Positions 41,701 through 50,515 of a DNA stretch of 64,000 nt are shown piece after piece (the first letter of the stretch is position 1; each line of letters begins with the position of its first letter). A program made the position numbers and the translations under genes. The notes below the pieces were generated by a model. That model was not told where the DNA came from, searched no databases, and worked only from the letters and a program-made list of their open reading frames with translations. Source of the stretch: Maridesulfovibrio sp050916235. GTDB taxonomy: Bacteria > Desulfobacterota > Desulfovibrionia > Desulfovibrionales > Desulfovibrionaceae. The stretch lies in contig NZ_CP104854.1 in assembly GCF_050916235.1 (NCBI RefSeq), positions 1,860,001 to 1,924,000 of the forward strand. The letters are read 5' to 3'.

Positions 41701-42624
41701 TTATTTTACGGAATCAGCTTTTTCCAGATTCCCGATATCCTTGCCTTCGAACTCCTTGCCTTTGAGATTGGCAGCAAGCAGCTTGGTCAGCACGCCCTTA
41801 GGACCGAGTTCATAGAAGGAACGCACACCGGCGTCATACTGGTTGGAAATGATTTCTATCCAGCGGACGGAGGAAGTCATCTGCGATCGCATGATCTCCT
41901 TGATCCGCTCAGGGTTGGATTCGGGTGCGGCGGTAACGTTGAAATAAACCGGAAAAGCCGGAGAATTCCAGTGGAGTTTGCCGAGATAGGCGGAAAACTC
42001 GTCTGCAGCCTCCTGAATGAGCGGGCTGTGGAAAGCTCCGCTTACAGGCAGGGGAACCGCACGGCCCTTGCGTTCCTTGATCACGGTTCCGGCAGCATCA
42101 ATGGCGGCCTTCTCTCCGCTGATTACATACTGGGCTGGAGAGTTGTAATTGGCAATGCGCAGCTCCTTGCCGGATTCACTGGCGCCGAATGCAACAGCAT
42201 CCTCAACGTCGGACTGGCTCATCTTGAGCACGGCAGCCATTCCATGATCAGAGTTGGCAACCTGAGACATGAGTTTACCGCGCAGACAGACCGCCCGGAG
42301 AGTGTCCTCTGCTGAAAGAATGCCGGAAGCGCCGAGCGAGGCAAATTCACCGAGGCTGTGACCGGCAGTGGCTGCGGGCTTGAGGCTGTCCTTGAGATAG
42401 AACCAGATGGACAGGTTGACCACGGTCAACGCAGGCTGCAGTGCATCGGTGCTGGCCATGGCAGCGGCATCGCCGTCCCAGTAGATTTCACGCAGTGCAA
42501 GGCCGGATTCAGCTTCAGCAAATTTCCAAAGATCCATGGCGGCAGTCCATTTTTCCGCCAGATCGCGCCCCATTCCGGGTTCCTGAGATCCCTGTCCGGG
42601 AAAGAGTATGGATAAATCAGACAT
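41701..42624 (-). CDS. fabD: Malonyl-CoA:acyl carrier protein transacylase
   Basis: The 307-residue FabD loads malonyl groups onto acyl carrier protein in fatty acid synthesis. S90 in GHSLGE is the nucleophile and the histidine in GAFHSPL (near residue 198) the base. FPGQGSQ near the N-terminus and QVANSDHGMAAVL with PVSGAFHSPL complete the family pattern. AAGGAG precedes the ATG. It is alone here, not in a fab cluster. Confidence 0.95.
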   Translation of the reverse strand: MSDLSILFPGQGSQEPGMGRDLAEKWTAAMDLWKFAEAESGLALREIYWDGDAAAMASTDALQPALTVVNLSIWFYLKDSLKPAATAGHSLGEFASLGASGILSAEDTLRAVCLRGKLMSQVANSDHGMAAVLKMSQSDVEDAVAFGASESGKELRIANYNSPAQYVISGEKAAIDAAGTVIKERKGRAVPLPVSGAFHSPLIQEAADEFSAYLGKLHWNSPAFPVYFNVTAAPESNPERIKEIMRSQMTSSVRWIEIISNQYDAGVRSFYELGPKGVLTKLLAANLKGKEFEGKDIGNLEKADSVK

Positions 42625-42889
42625 GATATTTCTCCTTGAATTTAATGATCAGGCATGATTGCAGCCCGTATATATGATCGATACATGTTTCAGCTTGGAA
42701 GAAGCCTATAAAAAACAGATTTGACTGCGTTGTTCAAGTTCAATGTTTAAATTCATCTCCGTATTTAAACACTGAAAAATATGATATACTTGCCTTGCAA
42801 TGCAGTATGGGAATAAAATTACGTGATTCCATCCCGGAAAAACTCGGACGCATTTCAGTCTGAATGCCGGGAGGTTATTGGAGAAAACA

Positions 42890-44008
42890 ATGCGCATTGA
42901 ACTTGATCGCACAGCTACCGTGCAATCATTTAGACAACTTGTCCTGAACACTGCTGAAGATCATGCTGTCCGCGGACTGCTGATCATGAGCTGTGACGGG
43001 AACGGATATACTTCTGAAGAACTCAATCCTGTTCTGGCTGAATGCCCTGTCCCGCTGGCCGGGGGAATTTTTCCGGGGATTCTATTCGGACACGAGAAAC
43101 TCGATAAGGGAACACTCGTAATCGCACTTTCAGATGAGCCGTCAATTCTGACCATACAGGGTCTGAGCGATCCGAAGAAGAACTATGACCGGGAACTGGA
43201 CAGAAAGCTGGATGAGAGCAAAGTAACTTCGACCGTTTTTACAATGGTGGACGGGCTGGCAAGCCGCATTTCCTCATTCATTAATGCCATGTTCATCAAT
43301 CTTGGACTGGAGCCGAACATATTCGGGGGAGGAGCAGGATCGCTCTCCCTTGAAAGGAAGCCGTGCCTGTTCACCAACGCAGGCATGCTCGAAGACAGTG
43401 CAGTAATCGTTTTCATCAACACCCCCAGTTCGGTAAGCATCAGCCACGGATGGCTCCCGATCAAGGGACCGTTCAAAGTGACTGAATCCGAGAGCAACGT
43501 AATCAAATCACTGGACTGGATGCCAGCCTTCAGCATCTACAGGGAAGCAATCCGCGGCCATTCCGGCCAGTGCATGACAACGGACAATTTTCTCTCCCTT
43601 ACCCGCTCATACCCGTTCGGCCTTTCAAGGATCTGCTGTGCCCATATCATCCGTGATCCTGTCAAAACCGATGCAAACGGCAATCTGATCTGCGTTGGGG
43701 AGGTAAGGGAAGGATCATTTGTCGAAGTCATGCACGGCAGTGCCGACTCGCTGATTCAGGCCTCCAGATCCATTTCTCCGCTGCAGGGCGAAGCAAAACT
43801 CACCGAAAGGTCCATGGCATTCATGGTCGACTGCATATCCCGGGCCCTGTTTTTGGAAGACAGATTCGAAGAGGAACTTCAGGCCATCCCCCTCCCGGAG
43901 ATTCCGATGGCCGGCATACTGACGTTCGGTGAAATAGCAACCAGCTTCAGACAGTCCCTGGAATTCCACAATAAGACAACCATCCTTGCCGTACTGGAGG
44001 AATTGTGA
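42890..44008 (+). CDS. FIST-domain sensor protein
   Basis: The ATG at 42890 is used because GGAG lies 7 bp upstream; an in-frame TTG at 42878 precedes it. The 372-residue protein consists only of an N-terminal FIST domain (GLLIMSCDGNGY, LAGGIFPGILFGHEKLDKGTLVIALS, EPNIFGGGAGSLS) and a FIST C-terminal domain (AFSIYREAIRGHSG, DANGNLICVGEVREGSFVEVMHGSADSLIQASR). FIST domains bind small ligands, probably amino acids, and usually precede kinase, cyclase or MCP modules. None is fused here. The stop overlaps the next gene's start (TTGTGA). Confidence 0.85.
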   Translation: MRIELDRTATVQSFRQLVLNTAEDHAVRGLLIMSCDGNGYTSEELNPVLAECPVPLAGGIFPGILFGHEKLDKGTLVIALSDEPSILTIQGLSDPKKNYDRELDRKLDESKVTSTVFTMVDGLASRISSFINAMFINLGLEPNIFGGGAGSLSLERKPCLFTNAGMLEDSAVIVFINTPSSVSISHGWLPIKGPFKVTESESNVIKSLDWMPAFSIYREAIRGHSGQCMTTDNFLSLTRSYPFGLSRICCAHIIRDPVKTDANGNLICVGEVREGSFVEVMHGSADSLIQASRSISPLQGEAKLTERSMAFMVDCISRALFLEDRFEEELQAIPLPEIPMAGILTFGEIATSFRQSLEFHNKTTILAVLEEL

Positions 44009-44862
44009 GCATCAGAATACAGGAACAAATTCTGCTCGAAATTGCCATGTCGCTGGGTTCAAGTCTGGACCTGCAGAAAATGCTTTCAAGAGCCCTGTCC
44101 ACATACCTGCGCAGGTTGTGCTGCATGGGTGCTGCTGTATTACTTCGCTCAGATGAGACTGCGCGCTACGATATCCGTTTCCACATACCCAAAAAAATAT
44201 CCCCGAAAGGTCCGATTCTGGACTTTCTGGCACTGGTCAACAGCTGCAAGGACGATCACGACGAAGCAGAGCTGCGCGAAAAGCTGCCTCTGTACTCCTT
44301 TGCCAACGGGAACCACCACTACATGTTTGATCTGCCTACTGCAGGATTCCTCGTAATAGAAAAAGGACTTACCCCCCTCAGTCGGTCTGCGCTCAACTCA
44401 TTGCGCAAGATAAATATCAAGCTGGCAAAATCAATAACCACCTGTCTGATACACCACAGAAACGAAGTGCTTAATCTTTCACTGAAAAAGCAGATAGCTG
44501 AACGGGAAGAAATTGAAAAAAGACTCATCAACGAAAGAAAGAAATACCGGGTCATTTTTGAAAATTCACCGATCGGAATGGTGTATTTCAACCATGACGG
44601 TGTAATTGAGGACTGCAATCAGAGGTTTGCCGAAATAATGGGAGCAGAACGGGATGTAATCATCGGTCTCAACACTGCCCTGTACAGCTCACAGCTCCTG
44701 AGAAATACCCTTGGAAGGGCGCTCACTGGCGAACCGGCCACCTACGAAGGAGAATACACCTCATTTATCGGAAGGAGAACCTGCAGACTGCGCGCTCACT
44801 TCAATCCGGTTGCAGCCGGGAACCCCAACACCGAAGTTATTGCCACGGTAGAAGAACTATGA
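44005..44862 (+). CDS. GAF-like/PAS-domain protein without output domain
   Basis: The GTG at 44005 is supported by GGAGG 4 bp upstream and overlaps the FIST stop. The 285-residue protein has an N-terminal GAF-like region (about 1-150, EIAMSLGSSLDLQKMLSRALSTYLRR), a coiled-coil linker, and a C-terminal PAS domain (FENSPIGMVYFNHDGVIEDCNQRFAEIMG, about 190-285). It ends at VIATVEEL, just where an output domain would start, and no kinase, GGDEF or EAL follows. It and the FIST gene may act with the convergent receiver at 45.1 kb. Confidence 0.82.
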   Translation: MSIRIQEQILLEIAMSLGSSLDLQKMLSRALSTYLRRLCCMGAAVLLRSDETARYDIRFHIPKKISPKGPILDFLALVNSCKDDHDEAELREKLPLYSFANGNHHYMFDLPTAGFLVIEKGLTPLSRSALNSLRKINIKLAKSITTCLIHHRNEVLNLSLKKQIAEREEIEKRLINERKKYRVIFENSPIGMVYFNHDGVIEDCNQRFAEIMGAERDVIIGLNTALYSSQLLRNTLGRALTGEPATYEGEYTSFIGRRTCRLRAHFNPVAAGNPNTEVIATVEEL

Positions 44863-45079
44863 CCACATGACGGTATGACTCTCAAATGGCATACAAAAGG
44901 AAGACACTGTGCCCCAAAACGCCAGGCCACCGATGCTCCGCATATCCGCAACACTTCGTATTCAACGAAAGATTGCCTTTGGAATCTGCACTGGTTCAGA
45001 GCATCTTATGCATGGCAATGCTGCACGATAATTATGTTTTGCAGGGCTAAAGCAACAGCCACATAAAAAAACAATCCCG

Positions 45080-45439
45080 CTATTCGGAAAGGACTTCTTC
45101 CACTTTAAGCTCAAGCTCGTCTTTATCGATGGGTTTTACGCAATATTCATTAGCCCCGTGCTTGAGAGATTCCCTGGCGGTCTCAAGGGTAGGATATCCG
45201 GTAAGCATTATCACCTTCAACTGCGGGGACAGCTTCTTCACCTCCTCAAGAACCTCCACTCCGGTCATCTTCTTCAACTTGATGTCCAGAATAGCCAGAT
45301 CCACGCTGTTTTTGCGGACATACCCAAGGGCCTCTTCCTCCTCGGAAAAAACCGAAACCTCGTGCCCTTTGCGCTCCAGAATCCGTTTCAACAGAATCCC
45401 TGCATCAACCACATCATCAAGAACCAGAATATGCGCCAT
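45080..45439 (-). CDS. Single-domain response regulator (CheY-like)
   Basis: The ATG at 45439 is used because GGGAGAG lies 7 bp upstream; the longer frame start lacks one. The 119-residue protein is a lone receiver: D8/D9, phospho-acceptor D52 in LAILDIKL, the threonine in MLTGYP near 80, and K103 in CVKPIDKDE. It has no DNA-binding domain. It is convergent with the FIST-GAF/PAS pair. Single receivers transfer or accept phosphate from kinases encoded elsewhere. Confidence 0.9.
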   Translation of the reverse strand: MAHILVLDDVVDAGILLKRILERKGHEVSVFSEEEEALGYVRKNSVDLAILDIKLKKMTGVEVLEEVKKLSPQLKVIMLTGYPTLETARESLKHGANEYCVKPIDKDELELKVEEVLSE

Positions 45440-45810
45440 AACAAACTCTCCCTGCTTATTTTCTGCAATAAAGCATAATATCAATCGGGTACATAAGTCG
45501 AGAACCGACTTGCCCGTGCCCGGAGCATTAAACCGCCCTCCAGCTTTGCAGCCATTACCCGTATTCAGGAAAAAACACACCTGACCCAGAGTTCATAACC
45601 AACCATAATAACAGGATCAAACAAAGACCAATGCACGGAGCAAGCAAAACTGATTACGGCCATAAGAATATGTATGCACCACTCCGAACCGACTGTGCGA
45701 AGATTCTCTTCACGAAAAATGATTTCAGCATTCTATCGGTCTTAAATGACGTAGAATACAATTCTTTTACCGGGAAATTACTCTTTCAGCAGAATTTTGC
45801 GCCATGAAAT
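45440..45810. other. Upstream region of the receiver and NSS genes
   Basis: No supported ORF. It holds the receiver promoter region on the minus strand and the distal leader of the NSS transporter on the plus strand. I see no riboswitch or repeat in it. Confidence 0.5.
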
Positions 45811-45838
45811 TTGATGGACAATAATCAAAATGTATTCT
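45811..45838 (+). promoter_or_regulatory. Possible promoter of the NSS transporter operon
   Basis: TTGATG (45811-45816), 16-bp spacer, TATTCT (45833-45838). It lies about 110 bp before the ATG. Confidence 0.35.
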
Positions 45839-45944
45839 ATGGGGGTTGCTCCATTATGCGTTTAGCGCATTTTACATATAGTTTTTGCTTATTTCGCAAA
45901 ATGGTTGTGAGATTAGCGGTCTTTTCTAAAGGAGTTCTAACAAC

Positions 45945-47453
45945 ATGCAAAAAAGAGAAACATGGGGTTCCCGTACCGGCTTTGTTCTGGCCGCTGTGGG
46001 TTCCGCAATCGGGCTTGGTAACATCTGGCGCTTCCCCTACATGGTTTATGAAAACGGCGGCGGCGCATTCCTCATTCCTTATTTCGTAGCCATGCTCGCT
46101 GCGGGTATCCCCTTCATGATCCTTGAATTCGGCCTCGGCCAGAGATTCAAAGGTTCCGCGCCAAGAATTTTCTCCTCTATTTCCCGGAAATGGGAATGGC
46201 TGGGCTGGTGGCAGGTAATGGTCTCCTTCGTTATCGCCTCCTACTACGTTGTAGTTATCGCCTGGGCCATCAACTACCTCGCTCTGGCTTTCTCTCAGGG
46301 ATGGGGTGCAGCACCGAAGGACTTCTTCTTCGGCCAGTTCCTCGGACTGACCGATTCACCCATGGCGCTCGGCAGAGTAAAGACCAGCATCTTTTCCGCA
46401 ACCGCAGCAGCATGGATATTTACCTTCATCGCTATTTTCTCCGGAGTAAAAAGCGGCATCGAAAGGGTGAACAAAATTTTCATGCCCGTTCTTTTCCTTC
46501 TGGTATTTGTATTCATTGCCCGCGGGCTCAGCCTGCCCGGCGCTGTTGACGGTGTAAACTGGCTGTTCAAACCAGACTTTTCCGCCATCATGAACGGCAA
46601 AGTATGGGCTGACGCTTTCGGTCAGATATTCTTCAGCCTTTCCATCGGCTTCGGCATCATGCTTTCCTATTCCAGCTACCTGCCCAAGAAATCCGACATC
46701 ACCAACAACGCCTGCATGACCGTTTTCATCAACTGCGGATTCAGCGTAATCTCCGGTATCATGATCTTCAGCGTGCTCGGCTACATGGCTCAGCAGCAGG
46801 GCGTCCCCATCAAGGATGTTGCCGGTGCCGGCGTAGGACTGGCCTTTGTAACCCTGCCCACCGCAATCAACCTGATGCCCGCTCCGGTCTTCTTCGGTGT
46901 GCTCTTCTTCCTCGCCCTTGTTGTTGCGGGTCTTTCTTCCATGATCTCCATCACCGAAGTTGTAGTTTCCGCCATCATCGACAAGATGAACGTCTCCCGC
47001 AAAACTGCGGCCGTCGCGTTCTGCGGAATCGGCTTCATGGTCAGCACGGCGTTCACCACCGGTGGCGGTCTGTATCTGCTTGATATCGTCGACCATTTCG
47101 TGAACAATTTCGGCATCCTTCTCGGAGGATTCATTGAAATCATGTTCATTGCCTGGATGTGTGACCTCAACTCCCTGTGCGATCACATTAACAAGACCTC
47201 GGAAATCAAGGTCGGCGCCCTGTGGATGAACAGCCTCCGCTTCTTTGTCCCTGCAATGCTCGGCTTCATGCTGGTGTCCAACTTCATCGGCGACATCAAG
47301 GAAAACTACAGTGGCTACTCCAATGAAGCCATCCTGACCTATGGCTGGGCTGTGCTCTTCGCCTGCATGGCCCTTGCTGTTTTCTTCGCTTCCAAAGAGC
47401 GCGCTTTCGTTGGCGTATCCTCTTCCAACAGCAACTTCCTCAAAAGGAGCTAG
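45945..47453 (+). CDS. Neurotransmitter:sodium symporter (NSS) family transporter
   Basis: The 502-residue protein has the LeuT-fold NSS signatures: GFVLAAVGSAIGLGNIWRFPYMVYENGGGAFLIPYF (TM1-TM2 with the unwound sodium/substrate site) and 12 membrane helices. Sodium-binding residues in TM8 (VVAGLSSMISITEVVVSA) are present. The likely substrate is an amino acid, possibly methionine or alanine, since it is followed by a MetS-like small subunit. AGGAG lies before the ATG. Confidence 0.94.
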   Translation: MQKRETWGSRTGFVLAAVGSAIGLGNIWRFPYMVYENGGGAFLIPYFVAMLAAGIPFMILEFGLGQRFKGSAPRIFSSISRKWEWLGWWQVMVSFVIASYYVVVIAWAINYLALAFSQGWGAAPKDFFFGQFLGLTDSPMALGRVKTSIFSATAAAWIFTFIAIFSGVKSGIERVNKIFMPVLFLLVFVFIARGLSLPGAVDGVNWLFKPDFSAIMNGKVWADAFGQIFFSLSIGFGIMLSYSSYLPKKSDITNNACMTVFINCGFSVISGIMIFSVLGYMAQQQGVPIKDVAGAGVGLAFVTLPTAINLMPAPVFFGVLFFLALVVAGLSSMISITEVVVSAIIDKMNVSRKTAAVAFCGIGFMVSTAFTTGGGLYLLDIVDHFVNNFGILLGGFIEIMFIAWMCDLNSLCDHINKTSEIKVGALWMNSLRFFVPAMLGFMLVSNFIGDIKENYSGYSNEAILTYGWAVLFACMALAVFFASKERAFVGVSSSNSNFLKRS

Positions 47454-47456
47454 ACC

Positions 47457-47552
47457 ATGGAAACAAGCGCAATCATCATGATGCTTTTCGGGCTTGGAAT
47501 CACCTGGGGCGGTGCAATCATCTGCTTCAGAATCGCTTTCAAGAACAACTAG
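47457..47552 (+). CDS. metS: MetS-like small subunit of NSS transporter
   Basis: The protein is 31 residues: METSAIIMMLFGLGITWGG, then AIICFRIAFKNN. It has one membrane helix and a basic end. It starts 3 bp after the NSS stop with AAGGAGC upstream (inside the transporter's last codons). This matches small MetS subunits encoded downstream of MetP-type methionine/alanine Na+ symporters. It is easily missed by gene callers. The following terminator ends the two-gene operon. Confidence 0.85.
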   Translation: METSAIIMMLFGLGITWGGAIICFRIAFKNN

Positions 47553-47573
47553 CAGATCTAATAAGCAATAAAT

Positions 47574-47611
47574 AAGCAGGCTGGTTCCATCTGGACCCAG
47601 CCTGCTTTTTT
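47574..47611 (+). terminator. Terminator of the NSS operon
   Basis: AAGCAGGCTGG pairs with CCAGCCTGCTT (11 bp, 12-nt loop) followed by TTTTT. It lies 22 bp past the metS stop. Confidence 0.9.
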
Positions 47612-47628
47612 ATGATCCTAAGCCGCCA

Positions 47629-47663
47629 AAACAAAAAGCCGCAATGCCAAATGGCATTGCGGC
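47629..47663 (-). terminator. Terminator of the hisI-hisG operon
   Basis: On the minus strand GCCGCAATGCC-(4-nt loop)-GGCATTGCGGC is followed by TTTTTGTTTTG. It lies about 95 bp past the hisG stop. Confidence 0.85.
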
Positions 47664-47757
47664 CTCTACATTCTAAAACAGACTTTCCTGATGACCGCCA
47701 TTACAGCGCAGTAAAGTCCGGAGAACCCTTTAAAAGGATTCCCCGCCCAGCGGGCAA

Positions 47758-48633
47758 TTAGATGACTTTATTCAGCGGGTACTCAATGATACCTTCCGCG
47801 CCCATATCAATGAGCTGGGGGATCAGTTCACGAACGGCCATTTCCTCGACCATGATCTCTACGGACACCCATTCGGGGTTGGAAAGAGAGGACACGGTGG
47901 GGGAGTTCAGGCAGGGCATGACCTTCATGGCTTCATCAAGAGAGCTCTTGGGCATGTTCATCTTCAGGCCGACCATTTTCTCGGCACGCAGAGCACCCTG
48001 CAGCAGCAGGTTGATGTTCTCGATTTTCTTGCGCTTCCAGGGATCATTCCATGCATTCTTGTTGGCGATGAGGCGGGTGTTGGTCTGCATGATCTCGTCG
48101 ATGATGCGCAGGCCGTGGGCCTTGATAGTGGTGCCGGTTTCGGTGACCTCTACAATCGCATCGCAGAGACCTTCAACTACCTTGGCTTCGGTTGCGCCCC
48201 AGGAGTAGAAGACTTCAACATTGATGCCGCGTTCTTCGAAGTATCTCTTGGTGCAGCCGACGAGCTCGGTTGCGATTTTCTTGCCTTCGAGATCTTCAGG
48301 CTTCTGGTAGGGAGAATCACCGGCAACAGCGAGAATCCAGCGGGCGGGACGGTTGGAGACTTTGGAGTATACGAGGCTGGAGACTTCAACAACGTCGGAG
48401 TTGTTCTCAAGGATCCAGTCCTTGCCGGTCATACCTACGTCGAGAACGCCGTCAGCTACGTACACGGACATTTCCTGTGCACGGCACATGGAAATATTCA
48501 GCTCTTCGTCGTTTACATCGGGGAAATAGTTTCTGTGGTGCAGGTTGATCTTCCAGCCGGATTTGGCGAAGAGTTTGATTGTTGCATCCTGCAGGGAACC
48601 TTTGGGCAGGCCGATTTTAAGCTTATTGGACAT
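47758..48633 (-). CDS. hisG: ATP phosphoribosyltransferase, long form
   Basis: The 291-residue HisG catalyses the first step of histidine synthesis. It is the long form, whose extra C-terminal regulatory domain (about residues 215-290, SSLDEAMKVMPCLNSPTVSSL, MVEEMAVRELIPQLIDMGAEGII) allows feedback by histidine and replaces HisZ. KIGLPKGSLQDATI and FYSWGATEAKVVEGLCDAIVEVTETGTTI are family motifs. The ATG overlaps the hisI stop (TAATG), and the AGGAGGT site lies in the hisI coding sequence. Confidence 0.96.
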   Translation of the reverse strand: MSNKLKIGLPKGSLQDATIKLFAKSGWKINLHHRNYFPDVNDEELNISMCRAQEMSVYVADGVLDVGMTGKDWILENNSDVVEVSSLVYSKVSNRPARWILAVAGDSPYQKPEDLEGKKIATELVGCTKRYFEERGINVEVFYSWGATEAKVVEGLCDAIVEVTETGTTIKAHGLRIIDEIMQTNTRLIANKNAWNDPWKRKKIENINLLLQGALRAEKMVGLKMNMPKSSLDEAMKVMPCLNSPTVSSLSNPEWVSVEIMVEEMAVRELIPQLIDMGAEGIIEYPLNKVI

Positions 48634-49007
48634 TATTTGTATACCTCCTTGGGGTCAAAAACCATGGGCGAACATTCGATGACTTCGCCGTCCTTGAGTT
48701 CACGAAAAAAACAGCTTCTGTAACCTTTGTGACAGGCTGCCCCGCCGATCTGCTCTATGAGCAGGACAAGGGTGTCATTGTCGCAGTCGATCCTGATGGA
48801 CCTGATCTTCTGCACATGACCCGAGGTTCCGCCCTTATGCCAGAGGGTATTGCGGCTTCTGCTCCAATAATGGGCATCACCGGTCTCAAGCGTTTTATTC
48901 CATGATTCCTCATTCATGTACGCCATCATCAGGACTTCTCCGCTTTCTGCGTCCTGGGCGATGGCCGGGATGAGTCCGTTCATCTTTTCAAAATCTGGCT
49001 TGATCAT
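48633..49007 (-). CDS. hisI: Phosphoribosyl-AMP cyclohydrolase
   Basis: This 124-residue protein is a stand-alone HisI without the HisE domain. The metal ligands lie in the RIDCDNDTLVL motif near residue 75 and in GGAACHKGYRSCFFR near 85-105, as expected. MAYMNEESWNKTLETGDAHYWSRSRNTLWHKGGTSGH is the family signature. Only HisI and HisG are encoded here. The other his genes lie elsewhere. Confidence 0.96.
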   Translation of the reverse strand: MIKPDFEKMNGLIPAIAQDAESGEVLMMAYMNEESWNKTLETGDAHYWSRSRNTLWHKGGTSGHVQKIRSIRIDCDNDTLVLLIEQIGGAACHKGYRSCFFRELKDGEVIECSPMVFDPKEVYK

Positions 49008-49110
49008 ACAATCCTCTGTCTGGGGCGGCTGCTTTCAGCCTGTGTGTAAGGTTAACCGAAGTGGGAAAATTAATTCCAGCCAATTGCCTATGTAAAAATT
49101 CCTTGAACCT

Positions 49111-49144
49111 AAAAAAGCGCCGGCTGTGTTCAGGCGGCGCTTTT
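49111..49144. terminator. Bidirectional terminator after fur
   Basis: AAAAGCGCCG pairs with CGGCGCTTTT around a 12-nt loop. On the minus strand it is followed by TTAGG and T, which ends fur. On the plus strand it gives TTTTAT. Confidence 0.85.
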
Positions 49145-49173
49145 ATGTGTGCGTGAAGGAAATTTCTGCGTAT

Positions 49174-49611
49174 TTATTCGCTCTTTTCCTGGCACTCCCT
49201 GCAAACGCCGAAGAGGTACATTTCATGATGGGTAAGCACGAAACCATGCTTTCTTGCGAGTTCTTCCTGCAGATGTTCAATTTCAGGATCAACGGCTTCG
49301 ATGGTCTTACCGCAACGCTCGCAGACAAGATGGTCATGATGGTCATGACCGTATTTATGCTCATAGCGGAGTACGCCGTCGTTGAAATCAACAGCTTTGG
49401 CAATGCCGGATTCGGCAAGAAGTTTCAGGGTACGGTAAACCGTGGCCTGACCGATGGAGGAGTCTTCCTTCCGGATCAGGTTGTACAGCTCTTCAGAGGA
49501 GACATGCCCTTCCTCAGCAAGGAAAACATCCAGAATGTTCCTGCGCTGAGGGGTCATTTTAAGTCTCTGCCGGGAAAGGTATTCGGCGAATATATCCTGT
49601 GCTGACTTCAT
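49174..49611 (-). CDS. fur: Fur family transcriptional regulator
   Basis: The ATG at 49611 is used; TTG at 49614 is directly before it. The 145-residue protein has the N-terminal winged helix (MTPQRRNILDVF, SIGQATVYRTLKLLAESGI) and a C-terminal metal domain with the histidine cluster HDHHDHLVC. Two structural CxxC zinc sites, CERC and CREC, are typical of Fur. Metal-dependent repression of iron uptake is the default role. Upstream, no Fur box was identified by eye. Confidence 0.9.
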   Translation of the reverse strand: MKSAQDIFAEYLSRQRLKMTPQRRNILDVFLAEEGHVSSEELYNLIRKEDSSIGQATVYRTLKLLAESGIAKAVDFNDGVLRYEHKYGHDHHDHLVCERCGKTIEAVDPEIEHLQEELARKHGFVLTHHEMYLFGVCRECQEKSE

Positions 49612-49847
49612 CAAACTGTATCCAGAAATTTATGTTTACCGTTACGAATACAGTCTCCCTACATTGGATCGAAGGTCAATGTCAAATCCTGATTGCCCAT
49701 ATGTGGACATAAGAGTATGAATGTCACAAAATCATGACCCGGAAACGTATAACTCATGAATTCGACAGCCATATTTACTGGTCGGGCGATTTTTTTTGCT
49801 TCCGGCTGCGACCTGGGCTGACATAATAATCTATCAAGGAGTGACAA

Positions 49848-50237
49848 ATGGAACTGGATAAATTTATTTCCGAATGGGATCAGGACCCCGCTGGCGTGAA
49901 AGAAGTCTTCGTTGAATTCAAAACCCTTCTGGAATCCCTTGAAGACACGAAAATCGAATTCCATGCCCGTCCCGGCGTGACCTACTCCATGCGCGGGGTC
50001 AAGACCTCTCAGGATAAATGGCCCCTCTTCGTCATGGTCGACGTTATTGATGACGATCCCGCAGCCCGCTGGCTCTCGGTATGCTTCTTCGGCGACTGCA
50101 TCACCGATCCCGATGAAATTGGCGATCTCGTTCCCGGAGGCCTGCTCGGTCAGGACGGACACTGCTTCGATGCAGACGACGCCGAACCCAAGGAATACCT
50201 CGCTGCCAGAATCAGGGAAGCTCATTCCAACCAGTAG
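49848..50237 (+). CDS. Small protein of unknown function
   Basis: The 129-residue acidic protein has no recognised domain. ESLEDTKIEFHARPGVTYSMRGVK and MVDVIDDDPAARWLSVCFFGDCITDP suggest an alpha/beta fold with a buried pair of cysteines. AAGGAGTG precedes the ATG. It is monocistronic, divergent from fur, and followed by repeat R6. Confidence 0.8.
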   Translation: MELDKFISEWDQDPAGVKEVFVEFKTLLESLEDTKIEFHARPGVTYSMRGVKTSQDKWPLFVMVDVIDDDPAARWLSVCFFGDCITDPDEIGDLVPGGLLGQDGHCFDADDAEPKEYLAARIREAHSNQ

Positions 50238-50253
50238 GCGACTGGTGTGGGTA

Positions 50254-50326
50254 GATGCCTCCGGCGGCTTAAACCCTTTTGCAAAATGGTTTAAGAATCC
50301 CAAAACCTTTCAGTAGGCTACGCCGC
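50254..50326 (+). repeat. Dispersed intergenic element, copy R6 (reference form)
   Basis: The order is GATGCCTCCGGCGGC, then the hairpin TTAAACC-(loop CTTTTGCAAAATG)-GGTTTAA, then GAATCCCAAAACC, then AGTAGGCTACGCCGC. It directly follows the plus-strand gene's stop. R1, R3, R4 and R5 share this order with different but fully paired hairpin arms. Confidence 0.75.
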
Positions 50327-50413
50327 TTCGTATGGAGAAACGTCAGTTTGGGAAAAAAACGACGGCTGATAAGACACACAGGGTTTCGCCCCTTTCCCAG
50401 CCAGACAATAAGA

Positions 50414-50446
50414 CAAAAGCCCTGTGCGTAGACGCACAGGGCTTTA
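50414..50446. terminator. Strong bidirectional terminator
   Basis: AAAGCCCTGTGCGT pairs with ACGCACAGGGCTTT (14 bp, minimal loop AG). It lies in the gap between R6 and the small gene at 50.5 kb and can serve both directions. Confidence 0.85.
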
Positions 50447-50515
50447 AAATTTCCTGACATCCTTGAGCTAACAACATCTAAGCCTCGTCAGATCCCAAAT
50501 CGATTTAAAGCTGGC

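Noticed and set aside
44875..45066. 63-codon ORF after the GAF/PAS gene as a remnant of an output domain
   Set aside because: No ribosome site and no resemblance to a kinase, cyclase or HTH domain in any frame.
46356..47186. 276-codon minus-strand ORF in the NSS gene
   Set aside because: Antisense shadow of a well-conserved transporter; strongly acidic composition typical of a shadow frame of hydrophobic coding sequence.
49659..50303. 214-codon minus-strand ORF covering the small gene at 49.85 kb
   Set aside because: Opposite to a gene with a good ribosome site and ending in repeat R6; no recognisable motif.
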